Positions 1 to 7,360 of a stretch of DNA of 45,424 nt are shown here, piece by piece. The DNA lies in assembly GCF_014284125.1 (NCBI RefSeq), contig NZ_JACOFX010000027.1:1-45424 (forward strand), read 5' to 3'. Position 1 is the first letter of the stretch. Each line of letters begins with the position of its first letter. Below the pieces are notes generated by a model, which was not told the origin of the DNA, did no database searches, and saw only the letters and a program-made list of their open reading frames with translations. Source of the stretch: Undibacterium umbellatum (GTDB taxonomy: Bacteria > Pseudomonadota > Gammaproteobacteria > Burkholderiales > Burkholderiaceae_D). Position numbers and translations under genes: made by a program.

Positions 1-127
1 CACACGTTGAAGCAAAAGGCACGACGGCATTTTGAAACAAACATGTGGTGGCGCAGTAAATATGATCGCGGTGTGTTGCGAGTATCTTGTTCGACTACTT
101 GACTACCGGGGGCTAATGGGTGACCCC
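1..127 (+). repeat. Left arm of a 127-bp inverted repeat
   Basis: Bases 1-127 are the reverse complement of 470-596 with 7 mismatches, about 94% identity by hand alignment. The copy may continue to the left of the window. The arm reads open from base 1 to a TGA at 100-102, in the same frame as the equivalent stretch of the other arm. Most differences between the arms change the residue, so the reading frame does not look conserved. The family is not recognised; it could be the end of a duplicated mobile element. Confidence 0.85.
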
Positions 128-149
128 ATTTTTTCGACCCCATTTTTTC
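122..149. repeat. Two tandem 14-bp units
   Basis: The unit GACCCCATTTTTTC occurs twice head to tail at 122-135 and 136-149. The first unit begins inside the left arm of the large inverted repeat, so the arm boundary lies within this duplication. Confidence 0.8.
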
Positions 150-235
150 TGCTGCTGTTTGGGGTGCCGGTACAAGTGTTGGGTGCTCTGTGGCTTGTGC
201 AATGAATAAATGCAGCTATTAGTAGTTTCTTAAAG

Positions 236-448
236 GTGAAAAAATTGAAACTAAGAGTTCGATCTAAAGATTTGTTTGTCGCTGCCTTGCTTTCCATTAT
301 CAATGCTGTGATTTTTGGTTTATTTGAGAAATTTTTTCAATCGACTTTATCTTTCGTTTGTTCATTTTATTTGTATTATCTGGCAAGAAAACTTTCCAAA
401 CAGGAGCGATGCGATTTGGAATCCGCAAAAGATCGACCTGATATTTAA
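236..448 (+). CDS. Small membrane protein (70 aa) inside the inverted repeat
   Basis: The frame starts at GTG 236; no in-frame ATG lies just upstream and the ribosome site is weak. The product begins with a basic stretch (KLKLRVRSKD) and then has two hydrophobic segments at about residues 11-28 and 34-48. A charged tail follows. It resembles no family I recognise. It is AT-richer than the genes to its right and is the only ORF between the two 127-bp arms. That suggests cargo of a small mobile or duplicated unit, but function cannot be inferred. Confidence 0.4.
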   Translation: MKKLKLRVRSKDLFVAALLSIINAVIFGLFEKFFQSTLSFVCSFYLYYLARKLSKQERCDLESAKDRPDI

Positions 449-469
449 AGGATCGAGTAAGTGAAGGCC

Positions 470-596
470 GGGGTCACCCATTATCCCCCGGTAGTCAAGC
501 AGTCGAACAACATACTCGCAACACACCGCGATCATATTTACCACGCCACCACATACTTGTTTCAAAATGCCGTCGTGCCTTTTGCTTCAACGTGTG
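470..596 (-). repeat. Right arm of the 127-bp inverted repeat
   Basis: This is the reverse complement of 1-127 with 7 substitutions and no gaps. Both arms have the GGGGTCACCC end on the inner side. The sequence continues rightward without a visible partner because the window ends at the left arm. Confidence 0.85.
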
Positions 597-1073
597 GTTG
601 CGTGAATCGCAGCTTCACCCATGTGGATCTAGCGGAACATAAAGCTGGATTTCGCCCAAGTAGCACAGCTACTCCAGAAGCATCTCAGTACCGCGTTGCG
701 TCCAGGTGATGGGCAGATCTATGGCTACCGGATTCGGTTCCAACCCCTTGTGGCTCGCATTGCAGACGGCTTATTGTGAAACAACGATTGCGATGGCAGA
801 TATACGCTCAGTCCTTTAGCACTCCGTCATGCTGATTAGTTTTCCCCCGGCCACACTCCCGCCCCGTGTACACCTTCTTGACTTCTAAAACCCGATGCGG
901 AAGTGTGTTCCCGTACATATAAATTCAACGTTACCGTTTACTGTTACCTGATCAGGCTGGGCATGCGATCTGTGTGCCGTCTGCATCTGCTTGCTTTCCA
1001 TCGATTATTTTTCGGCGTGCCTCTGTGCAAGCTGCACGATGATTGCAGCAACTTTATCGATAAGGTGAAAGCG
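597..1073. other. Non-coding stretch right of the inverted repeat
   Basis: No convincing gene is seen. The minus strand has several open stretches broken by stops, which would fit a decayed gene or mobile-element end continuing from the repeat arm, but no recognisable protein family emerges. Confidence 0.4.
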
Positions 1074-1172
1074 ATGCAACAAATTGTTGCTGGGTTGTTG
1101 GCCGTTACTTTGCACGGTGTTGGTGTCCGGTATATGTTTGATTTGGTGCGTAAGCGAAGCAAGCAATCATGA
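1074..1172 (+). CDS. Possible 32-residue membrane peptide coupled to the esterase gene
   Basis: ATG 1074 follows an AAGGTG ribosome site by about 8 bases. The frame ends at a TGA that overlaps the esterase ATG (ATGA, 1169-1172), the usual arrangement of translational coupling. The peptide has one hydrophobic stretch (IVAGLLAVTL) and a basic C-terminus. The frame also stays open upstream to 903, so an 89-residue form is possible. Family unknown; it could also be a leader ORF or chance. Confidence 0.3.
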   Translation: MQQIVAGLLAVTLHGVGVRYMFDLVRKRSKQS

Positions 1173-2188
1173 CAAAACGCATTAGCAGGGCATTATGGGG
1201 TAGTTCTTTCAAGCGCATCTTGGGCACGATGGCAAGGACAGCCACGCGCGCTGGGGCCAGGGCGGTCACCAAGGCGCTGGCACTGCCAAAGACGCGTAAG
1301 CCAGCCAAAGCTGCCAAGCCAGCATCCAGTAAGAATAGCAATTGGGCTGCGGGTATCACGGTTGGCGTGGCTGGGGCGCGGCGCTATTGCTTGTACCGGC
1401 CTCCTGGTGTGCGGCGTACAGAGCGCCTGCCACTCATGGTCATGTTGCACGGTTGCCTGCAAGATGCTACAGCACTGGCTGCCACTAGCAAGATGAACCG
1501 GCTGGCCGCGAGCAAACGCTTTTTGGTGCTTTATCCCGAGCAGGACAAGATCTCAAATGGCAACGCTTGCTGGAACTGGTATGAGACACGTTTGGGCAAA
1601 GCACAACGTGAAGCCAGGTCCATTGATGCCGTGATTGACCAGTTGTGCCAGTCGCAGCCGATAGACCCGCAGCGTATAGCCGTGGCGGGTTTGTCCGCAG
1701 GTGCCAGCATGGCAGCCTTGCTGGCATTGAGTCATCCCGAGCGTTTCAAGGCGCTTGCCATGCACTCTGGCATCGCCACCGGGCTGGCGCATTCTTCGGC
1801 AAGTGCAGTCATGGCGATGCGCGGGCGAAAGCAGGATGCAGCACCGTTACCAACTGGATTGATGCTGCCTGCCTTGCTGGTGATACAGGGCAGCCAGGAT
1901 CGCGTGGTGGCACCCGCCAATGCCGTCTTGATTGCGCGACAATGGGCAGCCCAGTCCGGCGCGCGGGTGGGGCAGACACGTATAGTGCAACGCGGTACTC
2001 GTTACCCTGCCACAGTGACTGATTTTCGCAGCAAGGGGCAAGTCGTGGTCAGCTTGTGCGAGATCACTGGGCTGGATCATGCCTGGAGTGGTGGCGCTGC
2101 TGGCCATGCCTATAGTGATCCGAAAGGGCCGGATGCATCAGGCATGATCTGGGCCTTTGCCAGCAAGCAGTTTGCCCGGCTGACTTGA
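1169..2188 (+). CDS. PHB-depolymerase-family esterase (LpqC/feruloyl-esterase type)
   Basis: This is an alpha/beta hydrolase of the extracellular PHB depolymerase/esterase family, expected to cleave ester bonds in short polyesters or aryl esters. After a basic, Ala-rich N-terminus of about 60 residues the fold begins at LMVMLHGCLQ (oxyanion region). The lipase box GLSAG places the nucleophile at Ser176. Asp244 in the GSQDRVV stretch and His304 in HAWSGG complete the likely triad. The NACWNWYE motif near residue 130 is typical of this family. There is no clear signal peptide: the N-terminus is basic with no long hydrophobic run. The product may therefore act inside the cell, like many Burkholderiales homologues. 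Natural substrate unknown. Confidence 0.85.
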   Translation: MTKRISRALWGSSFKRILGTMARTATRAGARAVTKALALPKTRKPAKAAKPASSKNSNWAAGITVGVAGARRYCLYRPPGVRRTERLPLMVMLHGCLQDATALAATSKMNRLAASKRFLVLYPEQDKISNGNACWNWYETRLGKAQREARSIDAVIDQLCQSQPIDPQRIAVAGLSAGASMAALLALSHPERFKALAMHSGIATGLAHSSASAVMAMRGRKQDAAPLPTGLMLPALLVIQGSQDRVVAPANAVLIARQWAAQSGARVGQTRIVQRGTRYPATVTDFRSKGQVVVSLCEITGLDHAWSGGAAGHAYSDPKGPDASGMIWAFASKQFARLT

Positions 2189-2393
2189 CTCCTGGTGCTG
2201 GATGACAGCATGGCTGCGCCGTTGGCTATTGTCACGAATTGATAGCCATCAAAGACCGCTGCATTGTGTTGGGCAGCACACAGACATCAAGTCGCTCTAT
2301 GCCTATGCTGAATGCATATCCCGGTGGTTTGCACTGAGTAAAACCCCGTGTGTCATGTCGAGAAAAACCAATAGAAAGTAGAAGGATAGCCCT

Positions 2394-3299
2394 ATGAACA
2401 ACAATGCCGCTGACGTAAATATGTTGGTAGTCGCCCAGGAAAATGCATCCCAGACCGAGGCTTCAGGCGTGTCCTGGGGGGCAGTGCTTGGCGGTGCTGT
2501 GGCGGCGGCTGCGCTGTCCCTGATACTCTTGATGCTGGGCGCGGGCCTGGGGCTGTCGTCGGTATCACCATGGTCTTATAACGCCAAGGTGATGGGTATA
2601 TCGACCATCGCCTGGCTGGCATTCACGCAGCTTGCAGCATCTGGTATTGGTGGTTACATTGCTGGCCGCCTGCGCACCAGATGGCTCAATGTGCACGACA
2701 ATGAAGTGTACTTTCGCGACACTGCGCATGGCATGCTGGCATGGGCAGTTGCGTCGTTGCTGACAGCAGGTTTGCTGACCAGTGCAGCAACCAGTGTGCT
2801 CGGTGGTGCTGCCGATGTGGCAGGCACTGCCGTGAGCGCCACCAACTTGGCTGGCAATGCAAAAGTTAATCCGGTAGATTATTTTACCGATTTGTTGCTG
2901 CGTTCTGAACAAGTGACAGTTGCAGCAGACAGCACTGTTATTAACAGTAGTGGTAACAGCAATGGCGTGCGCCTTGAAGTCAGCCGGATTTTATCGACCA
3001 ATGTCGTCAACGGTGCCTTGTCACCAAGCGACCGTGATTACCTCGCCAGACTGGTTGCCAGACGCGCTGACATGAGCCAAATGGATGCCACAAAACGTGT
3101 TGACGCAGTGTTTGAACAATTCAACAAGTCAGTCACAGAGGCTAAAAATTCAGCAAAAATTGCCGCTGACCTGGCGCGCAAGGCGGCTGCCAATTCTGCC
3201 TTGTGGATGTTTGTCGCCTTGCTGCTGGGTGCATTCGTTGCCAGCCTGGCAGCCACGCTGGGCGGACGCCAACGTGACAAGGCACATTTGACTGCATGA
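2394..3299 (+). CDS. Conserved glycine-rich membrane protein (301 aa)
   Basis: An AGAAGGA ribosome site precedes ATG 2394. Residues about 20-55 form a Gly/Ala-rich membrane hairpin (SWGAVLGGAVAAAALSL). A second segment lies near 65-85, a third near 110-135, and a C-terminal one near 270-292. The middle part (about 150-265) is polar, with an Ala/Lys-rich helical stretch before the last segment, so it is probably outside the lipid. Similar proteins, often annotated only as hypothetical membrane proteins, occur in many proteobacteria. No enzymatic motif is visible. The 24-residue peptide gene follows 63 bases downstream on the same strand. Confidence 0.75.
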   Translation: MNNNAADVNMLVVAQENASQTEASGVSWGAVLGGAVAAAALSLILLMLGAGLGLSSVSPWSYNAKVMGISTIAWLAFTQLAASGIGGYIAGRLRTRWLNVHDNEVYFRDTAHGMLAWAVASLLTAGLLTSAATSVLGGAADVAGTAVSATNLAGNAKVNPVDYFTDLLLRSEQVTVAADSTVINSSGNSNGVRLEVSRILSTNVVNGALSPSDRDYLARLVARRADMSQMDATKRVDAVFEQFNKSVTEAKNSAKIAADLARKAAANSALWMFVALLLGAFVASLAATLGGRQRDKAHLTA

Positions 3300-3362
3300 T
3301 TCTCGCCCTTGTTCAACAACTGGACAAGGGCCTCTACCACCTTACAACTCCTGGAGCTTATC

Positions 3363-3437
3363 ATGCGTTCTATCTTACTTTTACTGCTTGGCATACCACT
3401 GCCTATCGTTATCCTGATTGCGCTGTTTGTGCATTAA
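3363..3437 (+). CDS. 24-residue hydrophobic membrane peptide
   Basis: A GGAG site at 3353-3356 sits 6 bases before ATG 3363, and the frame ends at TAA 3435-3437. The peptide starts MRSILLLLLGIPLPIV and ends ...LIALFVH. It is a single membrane span with a Gly-x-Pro-x-Pro kink. It lies directly before a strong rho-independent terminator, as expected for the last gene of a transcript beginning with the membrane protein at 2394. Similar tiny Leu/Ile-rich proteins with this motif are, to my memory, recurrent in Burkholderiales. Function unknown. Confidence 0.7.
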   Translation: MRSILLLLLGIPLPIVILIALFVH

Positions 3438-3453
3438 ATGTTGAGGATTTTGC

Positions 3454-3487
3454 AAGGTCAGCTATCAAGCTGACCTTTGTTTTTTTG
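3454..3487 (+). terminator. Rho-independent terminator
   Basis: A perfect 10-bp stem (AAGGTCAGCT, 3454-3463, with AGCTGACCTT, 3468-3477) closes a 4-base loop and is followed by TGTTTTTTT. It ends the transcript carrying 2394-3299 and the 24-residue gene. Confidence 0.9.
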
Positions 3488-3838
3488 AAGATAGCAGTCT
3501 GCATAGGTTACGAGTGCGATCGCAGCTGCTGACCATGAAATTTACGCTCTGCTTGCATTGAGTCAGCATGCCGGGTTTATGCATAGTATGTGGCACGTCG
3601 ATGCGCCGCAATGCTAGAGACAAATAGTGAAAACACATCTGAGCGCAGGAATGTCACATACATGTTGTCACAAGTGATTGTATTTCCTGGGATTGATAAT
3701 GGGTAGAATGCTTAATTGCGAGTATTCGAAATACTCAAAAGAGACCTGCCACGACTTTTCTGACCTCGATTTTCTGTTTTGATCTCGACTTTCCATTATT
3801 ATTGATACCTGCCCAAATCGCTTCAACTGAAACTTGAC
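3488..3838. other. Intergenic region without a visible gene
   Basis: After the terminator no ORF with a ribosome site is seen. The AT-rich end (about 3700-3810) probably carries the promoter of the membrane protein at 3839, but no clear -35/-10 pair was identified. Confidence 0.4.
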
Positions 3839-4243
3839 ATGCGCTTATCCACTTTTGAAACCAGGCTTACCCAAACAAGGGCCATGCCCGCGCTCCTGTT
3901 ATTTTGCCTGACATGCGGCGCCCCCAGTCTTGCCATGGCTGATGACTGGAGTGGGTTTCTGGGTCTTCTTATCGTATTGTTTTCATTCCCGGTTGCAGCC
4001 ATAAGTCTGGTCGTGAGCCTGGTCCTGGTCACCAAGGGTAAGTTCAGGCAACCGGGCTTTTTCGCAAAGTATGCAGCCGCTTTTACTCTATTGGCAGTCA
4101 TACTCGTGATTGCCAGCTATACGTGGCAAGATCGTAAATCGCTGCATTATGCACTGACAGGTGAATTTGTACTGCTGGTCATCATCCTGCTACCGGGGTT
4201 TATACAATATGTGCGGCGTCATCGGCATAATGAAGAATCTTAA
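3839..4243 (+). CDS. Hypothetical inner-membrane protein (134 aa)
   Basis: ATG 3839 opens a protein with a cleavable-looking N-terminus (residues 16-34, MPALLLFCLTCGAPSLAMA, cleavage likely before DDW). A second in-frame ATG at residue 16 is a plausible alternative start. Three hydrophobic segments follow at about 38-66, 79-95 and 107-122, and the tail is basic (RRHRHNEES). No catalytic motif or known domain is recognised. Confidence 0.6.
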   Translation: MRLSTFETRLTQTRAMPALLLFCLTCGAPSLAMADDWSGFLGLLIVLFSFPVAAISLVVSLVLVTKGKFRQPGFFAKYAAAFTLLAVILVIASYTWQDRKSLHYALTGEFVLLVIILLPGFIQYVRRHRHNEES

Positions 4244-4260
4244 GAAGAATGAAGCCCGGG

Positions 4261-4274
4261 CAGCGTAATCGTAC
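4261..4274. repeat. Half copy of the TACGATTA intergenic palindrome
   Basis: CAGCGTAATCGTAC here equals the right half of the palindromic repeat at 6334-6359, shortly after the end of the 3839-4243 gene. Confidence 0.5.
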
Positions 4275-4532
4275 ACAACTGTGCTCCCGAAAAAAGAGCA
4301 TATCTCATGCCTATTACATGCCCATCGCTACGCCATTTCAACATGGTATGGTTTTAATTGATTGAAAACCGCAATCCAGTCATGGTGCAGAAGCGGTGCA
4401 ATGAAGGCTGCATTCGTACTACAATGATCTCACCGAAATTTTTCAGGAGAGATATTGGATCGCTTGTACGAATTTGGGGTTCTGAAATTGCCAATTCAAT
4501 TTGAATCACAATTTCATGGTAAGTTCATCCGC

Positions 4533-4943
4533 TTAACCGCCATAGATGCTGAATTCTACAGGCAAGCCAATTTCAGCAATGACAGCGGCAGATTTGGCAT
4601 CCAGCATAAACTCAACACAGGAATCCGCTCCATCTTCTTCTGTTTTAACAATGCATATGTTAAGCCAGACATACTCTGCATTTGGCAAACTACCGAACAA
4701 ATCACGGGCATGTCCAAAAGTCGATTTTAATAAGGCAAGATGATCCATGATAGGCATGGCATATGAGACATCGTCGCTTTTCCAAAACCAAAAACCAAAT
4801 TTCGAGATAATCTCTTTCGGAGAGCGAGTTGCACGCACACTTCCTTTTCGACCAGAAGATCGAGGATGGACCTTTAGAATTTGTGTGATTTCTTCGGGAT
4901 CAAGGAGATCACCCGTTATTCTCAGAGCGAGAGTTGTTTGCAT
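4533..4943 (-). CDS. DUF4279 domain protein (136 aa)
   Basis: The N-terminus (LALRITGDLLDPEEITQIL, then HPRSSGRKGS) and the later FGFWFWKSD segment match the DUF4279 pattern: a beta strand, a D-P-E-E-I helix start and a Gly/Trp-rich hairpin. The family is small, cytoplasmic, and of unknown biochemical role. It has been linked to polymorphic-toxin immunity loci in comparative work. No toxin gene is adjacent. The start at 4943 gives a full-length domain. It stands alone on the minus strand, between a membrane protein and the thioesterase. Confidence 0.75.
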   Translation of the reverse strand: MQTTLALRITGDLLDPEEITQILKVHPRSSGRKGSVRATRSPKEIISKFGFWFWKSDDVSYAMPIMDHLALLKSTFGHARDLFGSLPNAEYVWLNICIVKTEEDGADSCVEFMLDAKSAAVIAEIGLPVEFSIYGG

Positions 4944-5062
4944 AAAAATCTCTGGTTTTCTTGATCCTCGGTATCTTCAACTGCTTGGACCTGATAGCCA
5001 TGATACTTTATAAATGCATGTGTAACCCGGGTCACCAGATCACACATACAGAAGCTGACAGC

Positions 5063-5506
5063 TTACTCCGCCAACTTCACATTCATGGTAATCCGCGCCG
5101 TGAAGACTTTGAGGCCTGCAGTATCTAGCACATCCACTGTCACGATCTTGTCGCCTGCGGTGCTCCAGTCCAGCCCGCTGCCGTCAGCGATGGCGGTGAC
5201 ATCGGTCTTGGCTTTGGCCAGGTACTCTACCGTCATGCCTTTGGGTATCCAGCGCCCGCCCTTGGGTATGGAGACATCGGTCATGGTGCCTGCCACCAGT
5301 TCAGCGGCATTGCACAGGGCAATCGCATGGATGGTGCCGAGGTGGTTGGTGATCTCGCGACGGAAGGGGATCTGGGCTTCTGCATAGCCAGGGCGCAGCG
5401 TGCTGAGGGTGGGGTTGATGGTGCTGAAGTAGGGGGCCATCTGGCACACCATTTTGCTGAATTGTTCTGCGCCTGCCATGTTGAACATGTCTAATGCTTG
5501 ACTCAT
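5063..5506 (-). CDS. Hotdog-fold thioesterase (PaaI/DUF4442-like)
   Basis: The length (147 aa) and the pattern of the N-terminal helix, RPGYAEAQIPFRREITNHLGTIHAIALCNAAELVAG, then a C-terminal sheet fit the DUF4442/PaaI hotdog group. These hydrolyse acyl-CoA thioesters. The N-H-L-G-T-I-H segment followed by an acidic residue in the long helix is the usual active-site area. A TAGGAG site precedes the start at 5506. The gene is divergent from a TetR regulator with a 29-bp palindrome between them, so the TetR product probably controls it, perhaps in response to an acyl or aromatic ligand. Confidence 0.75.
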   Translation of the reverse strand: MSQALDMFNMAGAEQFSKMVCQMAPYFSTINPTLSTLRPGYAEAQIPFRREITNHLGTIHAIALCNAAELVAGTMTDVSIPKGGRWIPKGMTVEYLAKAKTDVTAIADGSGLDWSTAGDKIVTVDVLDTAGLKVFTARITMNVKLAE

Positions 5507-5547
5507 TTTCTCGCTCCTAAGGTAAATGTGACGAACTTCTATTTATG

Positions 5548-5576
5548 GAATATTATTCTGTTACAGAAGAATATTC
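5548..5576. promoter_or_regulatory. 29-bp palindrome, likely TetR operator
   Basis: Arms GAATATT and AATATTC enclose the inner palindrome TTCTGT-T-ACAGAA; only the two positions between outer and inner arms do not pair. It lies between the divergent thioesterase and TetR genes, followed by an AT-rich TATAATAATTTTC stretch, so it is well placed to block both promoters. Confidence 0.75.
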
Positions 5577-5673
5577 TATAATAATTTTCGGTGTCAAGAG
5601 TTTTACTGTGGGCTGTCCTGCGGTATCATCAGGCCCATACTCTCCCGGCAATCCAAATTTTTGGTCGTGAAAC

Positions 5674-6303
5674 TTGGCAACAGCAGACGTACTTGAACGC
5701 AATTATCCCGGCAGGCGCGCGCAGTTAAAACGCGATATCTTGCTGGGTGCACTGGCATGTTTTAATCAACATGGCCTGGACCTGACGACGATAGAAATCA
5801 TCAGGGAGCATTGCGACACCAGCGTGGGCAATATCTATCACCATTTTGGCAGCAAGGATGGTCTGGTGGCGGCGCTATTCTTCAGCGCGCTGGAAGATCA
5901 GGCACGCTTGCTGGCGACCTATCTGGAAAAGGCCGACACTGCCCAGCAAGGAGTGGCTGCCATCGTTGGCAGTTACATAGACTGGGTGACAGATCAGCCG
6001 GAACTGGCGCGTTTCCAATACCAGGCGCGGGCCGCGATTGCCAAGGGGCCGCAGGCGGATGAGCTGGCGGCAAAAAACCGCAGCCGCAATAAACATATCT
6101 TTAGCTGGTGGTCAGCGCCTGCCAGGCATGCTTTTATCAAGCATATCCCCGTTGACTTGCTGCCGTCGCTGTTGATAGGTCAGGCAGAAAACTATTGCCG
6201 CGCCTGGTTGTCTGGCCGCATCGTGACCTCGCCCAAAAAATACCGCGCTTATCTGACGCAGGCGGCATGGCTGTCTCTGGCGATTGCGCCAGACTTGAAG
6301 TGA
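5674..6303 (+). CDS. TetR/AcrR-family transcriptional regulator
   Basis: TTG 5674 is the first possible start because TGA lies in frame at 5668-5670. The N-terminal domain has the TetR helix-turn-helix: RDILLGALACFNQHGLDLTT, then IREHCDTSVGNIYHHFGSKDGL at about residues 40-62. The C-terminal helical domain (to 209 aa) would bind ligand and form the dimer. Divergent from the hotdog thioesterase with a strong palindrome between, it is probably a local repressor of that gene and of itself. The ligand cannot be read from the sequence. Confidence 0.9.
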   Translation: MATADVLERNYPGRRAQLKRDILLGALACFNQHGLDLTTIEIIREHCDTSVGNIYHHFGSKDGLVAALFFSALEDQARLLATYLEKADTAQQGVAAIVGSYIDWVTDQPELARFQYQARAAIAKGPQADELAAKNRSRNKHIFSWWSAPARHAFIKHIPVDLLPSLLIGQAENYCRAWLSGRIVTSPKKYRAYLTQAAWLSLAIAPDLK

Positions 6304-6333
6304 ACAGTCGTGTAGATTGAGCAGGTCCCGTTC

Positions 6334-6359
6334 GTACGATTAGCGCAGCGTAATCGTAC
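6334..6359. repeat. TACGATTA intergenic palindrome
   Basis: A perfect 9-bp stem (GTACGATTA, 6334-6342; TAATCGTAC, 6351-6359) has an 8-base loop, GCGCAGCG. A degenerate copy is at about 6503-6525 and a half copy at 4261-4274, all outside genes. The copy here starts 31 bases after the tetR stop codon. Confidence 0.75.
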
Positions 6360-6502
6360 AAATGCAAGCATGATTTTTGACCTTGGCCGCTGGTCGAGAA
6401 CGCATTGAGATAGCCCGTTTTTGACAAAATCTGATGCGAGCATTAAGTAGATTAAGATATCGGGGAAAATTTATAGCGGTAATGATTTGAAACTCAACAT
6501 CA

Positions 6503-6525
6503 GTACGATTACGCTACGCCAATCA
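6503..6525. repeat. Degenerate copy of the TACGATTA palindrome
   Basis: GTACGATTACGC is followed by a diverged right half (CAATCAC instead of TAATCGTAC). It lies just upstream of the gene at 6586. Confidence 0.5.
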
Positions 6526-6585
6526 CACCTACAGAGCTAATCTATAAATAGAGGTATTTTTTAAGCCATTTGACAGAGGTAATAA

Positions 6586-7113
6586 ATGTACTTTTCAAAA
6601 AATCTAATTGCGCAAAGCTTATTCATAAGGCATTTTCAGTACTGTCTCAAGTCGTTAATCATTATTCTTGGAATTGTATTGACGTCTGGCTCGCAAGCGT
6701 ATCGTCCTGTTCCACCGACTTTGATATATGAAAGTGTTAGTTTGAACGGGTTAAAGTTAATTTACAAAACTGCGTTTGAAAATGAAGGATTCATACTCAC
6801 AGAAGAAAATGAAATTCCAAACCGTGGTCTAGTGCATACGTCTTTGGTTTTCAATTTTCCCCTTACAGAAAATTGTATAAGGAAGGTGAACGGCAATATC
6901 AACTTGCAGATTACCGCTGAAGATTTACAGATGAAGAGTGAGAGCTCAAAAGCAAAATGTCAGCCTTGTCGTGTCACATTGGGAAGTATATCGTCTCTCC
7001 AATTCCCTGATATATCTATGGAGGAACGTGATAAGTTATATACAGCAATGTCGAACGCTTTGAAAAAGGCAGATGAGCAAATAAAAATTGTGTTGCCACG
7101 CAAGTTATTATGA
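6586..7113 (+). CDS. Hypothetical exported protein (175 aa)
   Basis: An AGAGGT site precedes ATG 6586. The N-terminus has a long hydrophobic stretch (residues about 20-36, CLKSLIIILGIVLTSGSQA), possibly a signal peptide with a late start. The mature part is polar and beta-rich, with three Cys (in NCIRK and CQPC), the last two forming a CxxC pair. It is markedly AT-richer than neighbouring genes, which suggests acquisition or relaxed selection. No known domain is recognised. Confidence 0.6.
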   Translation: MYFSKNLIAQSLFIRHFQYCLKSLIIILGIVLTSGSQAYRPVPPTLIYESVSLNGLKLIYKTAFENEGFILTEENEIPNRGLVHTSLVFNFPLTENCIRKVNGNINLQITAEDLQMKSESSKAKCQPCRVTLGSISSLQFPDISMEERDKLYTAMSNALKKADEQIKIVLPRKLL

Positions 7114-7360
7114 GTTCACCCTACGCACAGTTCATTTTCAAACATCGCCGATAAGTAGGGAGCATTGTAATGCGCCGCATGGTGTTACAAGGTTCTGAAA
7201 GTTGGGGTCCATTCAGACATTTTCTTAGTTTAGAATTGTCGTAATGTAAGCGTAGTAATCGGCTCACTGCCGAAAATCGCGCCGAAGCAAACTTAACTCA
7301 AGAGATGCAGATGCACGTTTTGTCATCCGACAGAGGGCTGATATCCGCTGTTTGTCCAGG

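Noticed and set aside
597..900. Degenerate transposase right of the inverted repeat
   Set aside because: Several minus-strand open stretches exist but none could be matched to a known transposase family by eye.
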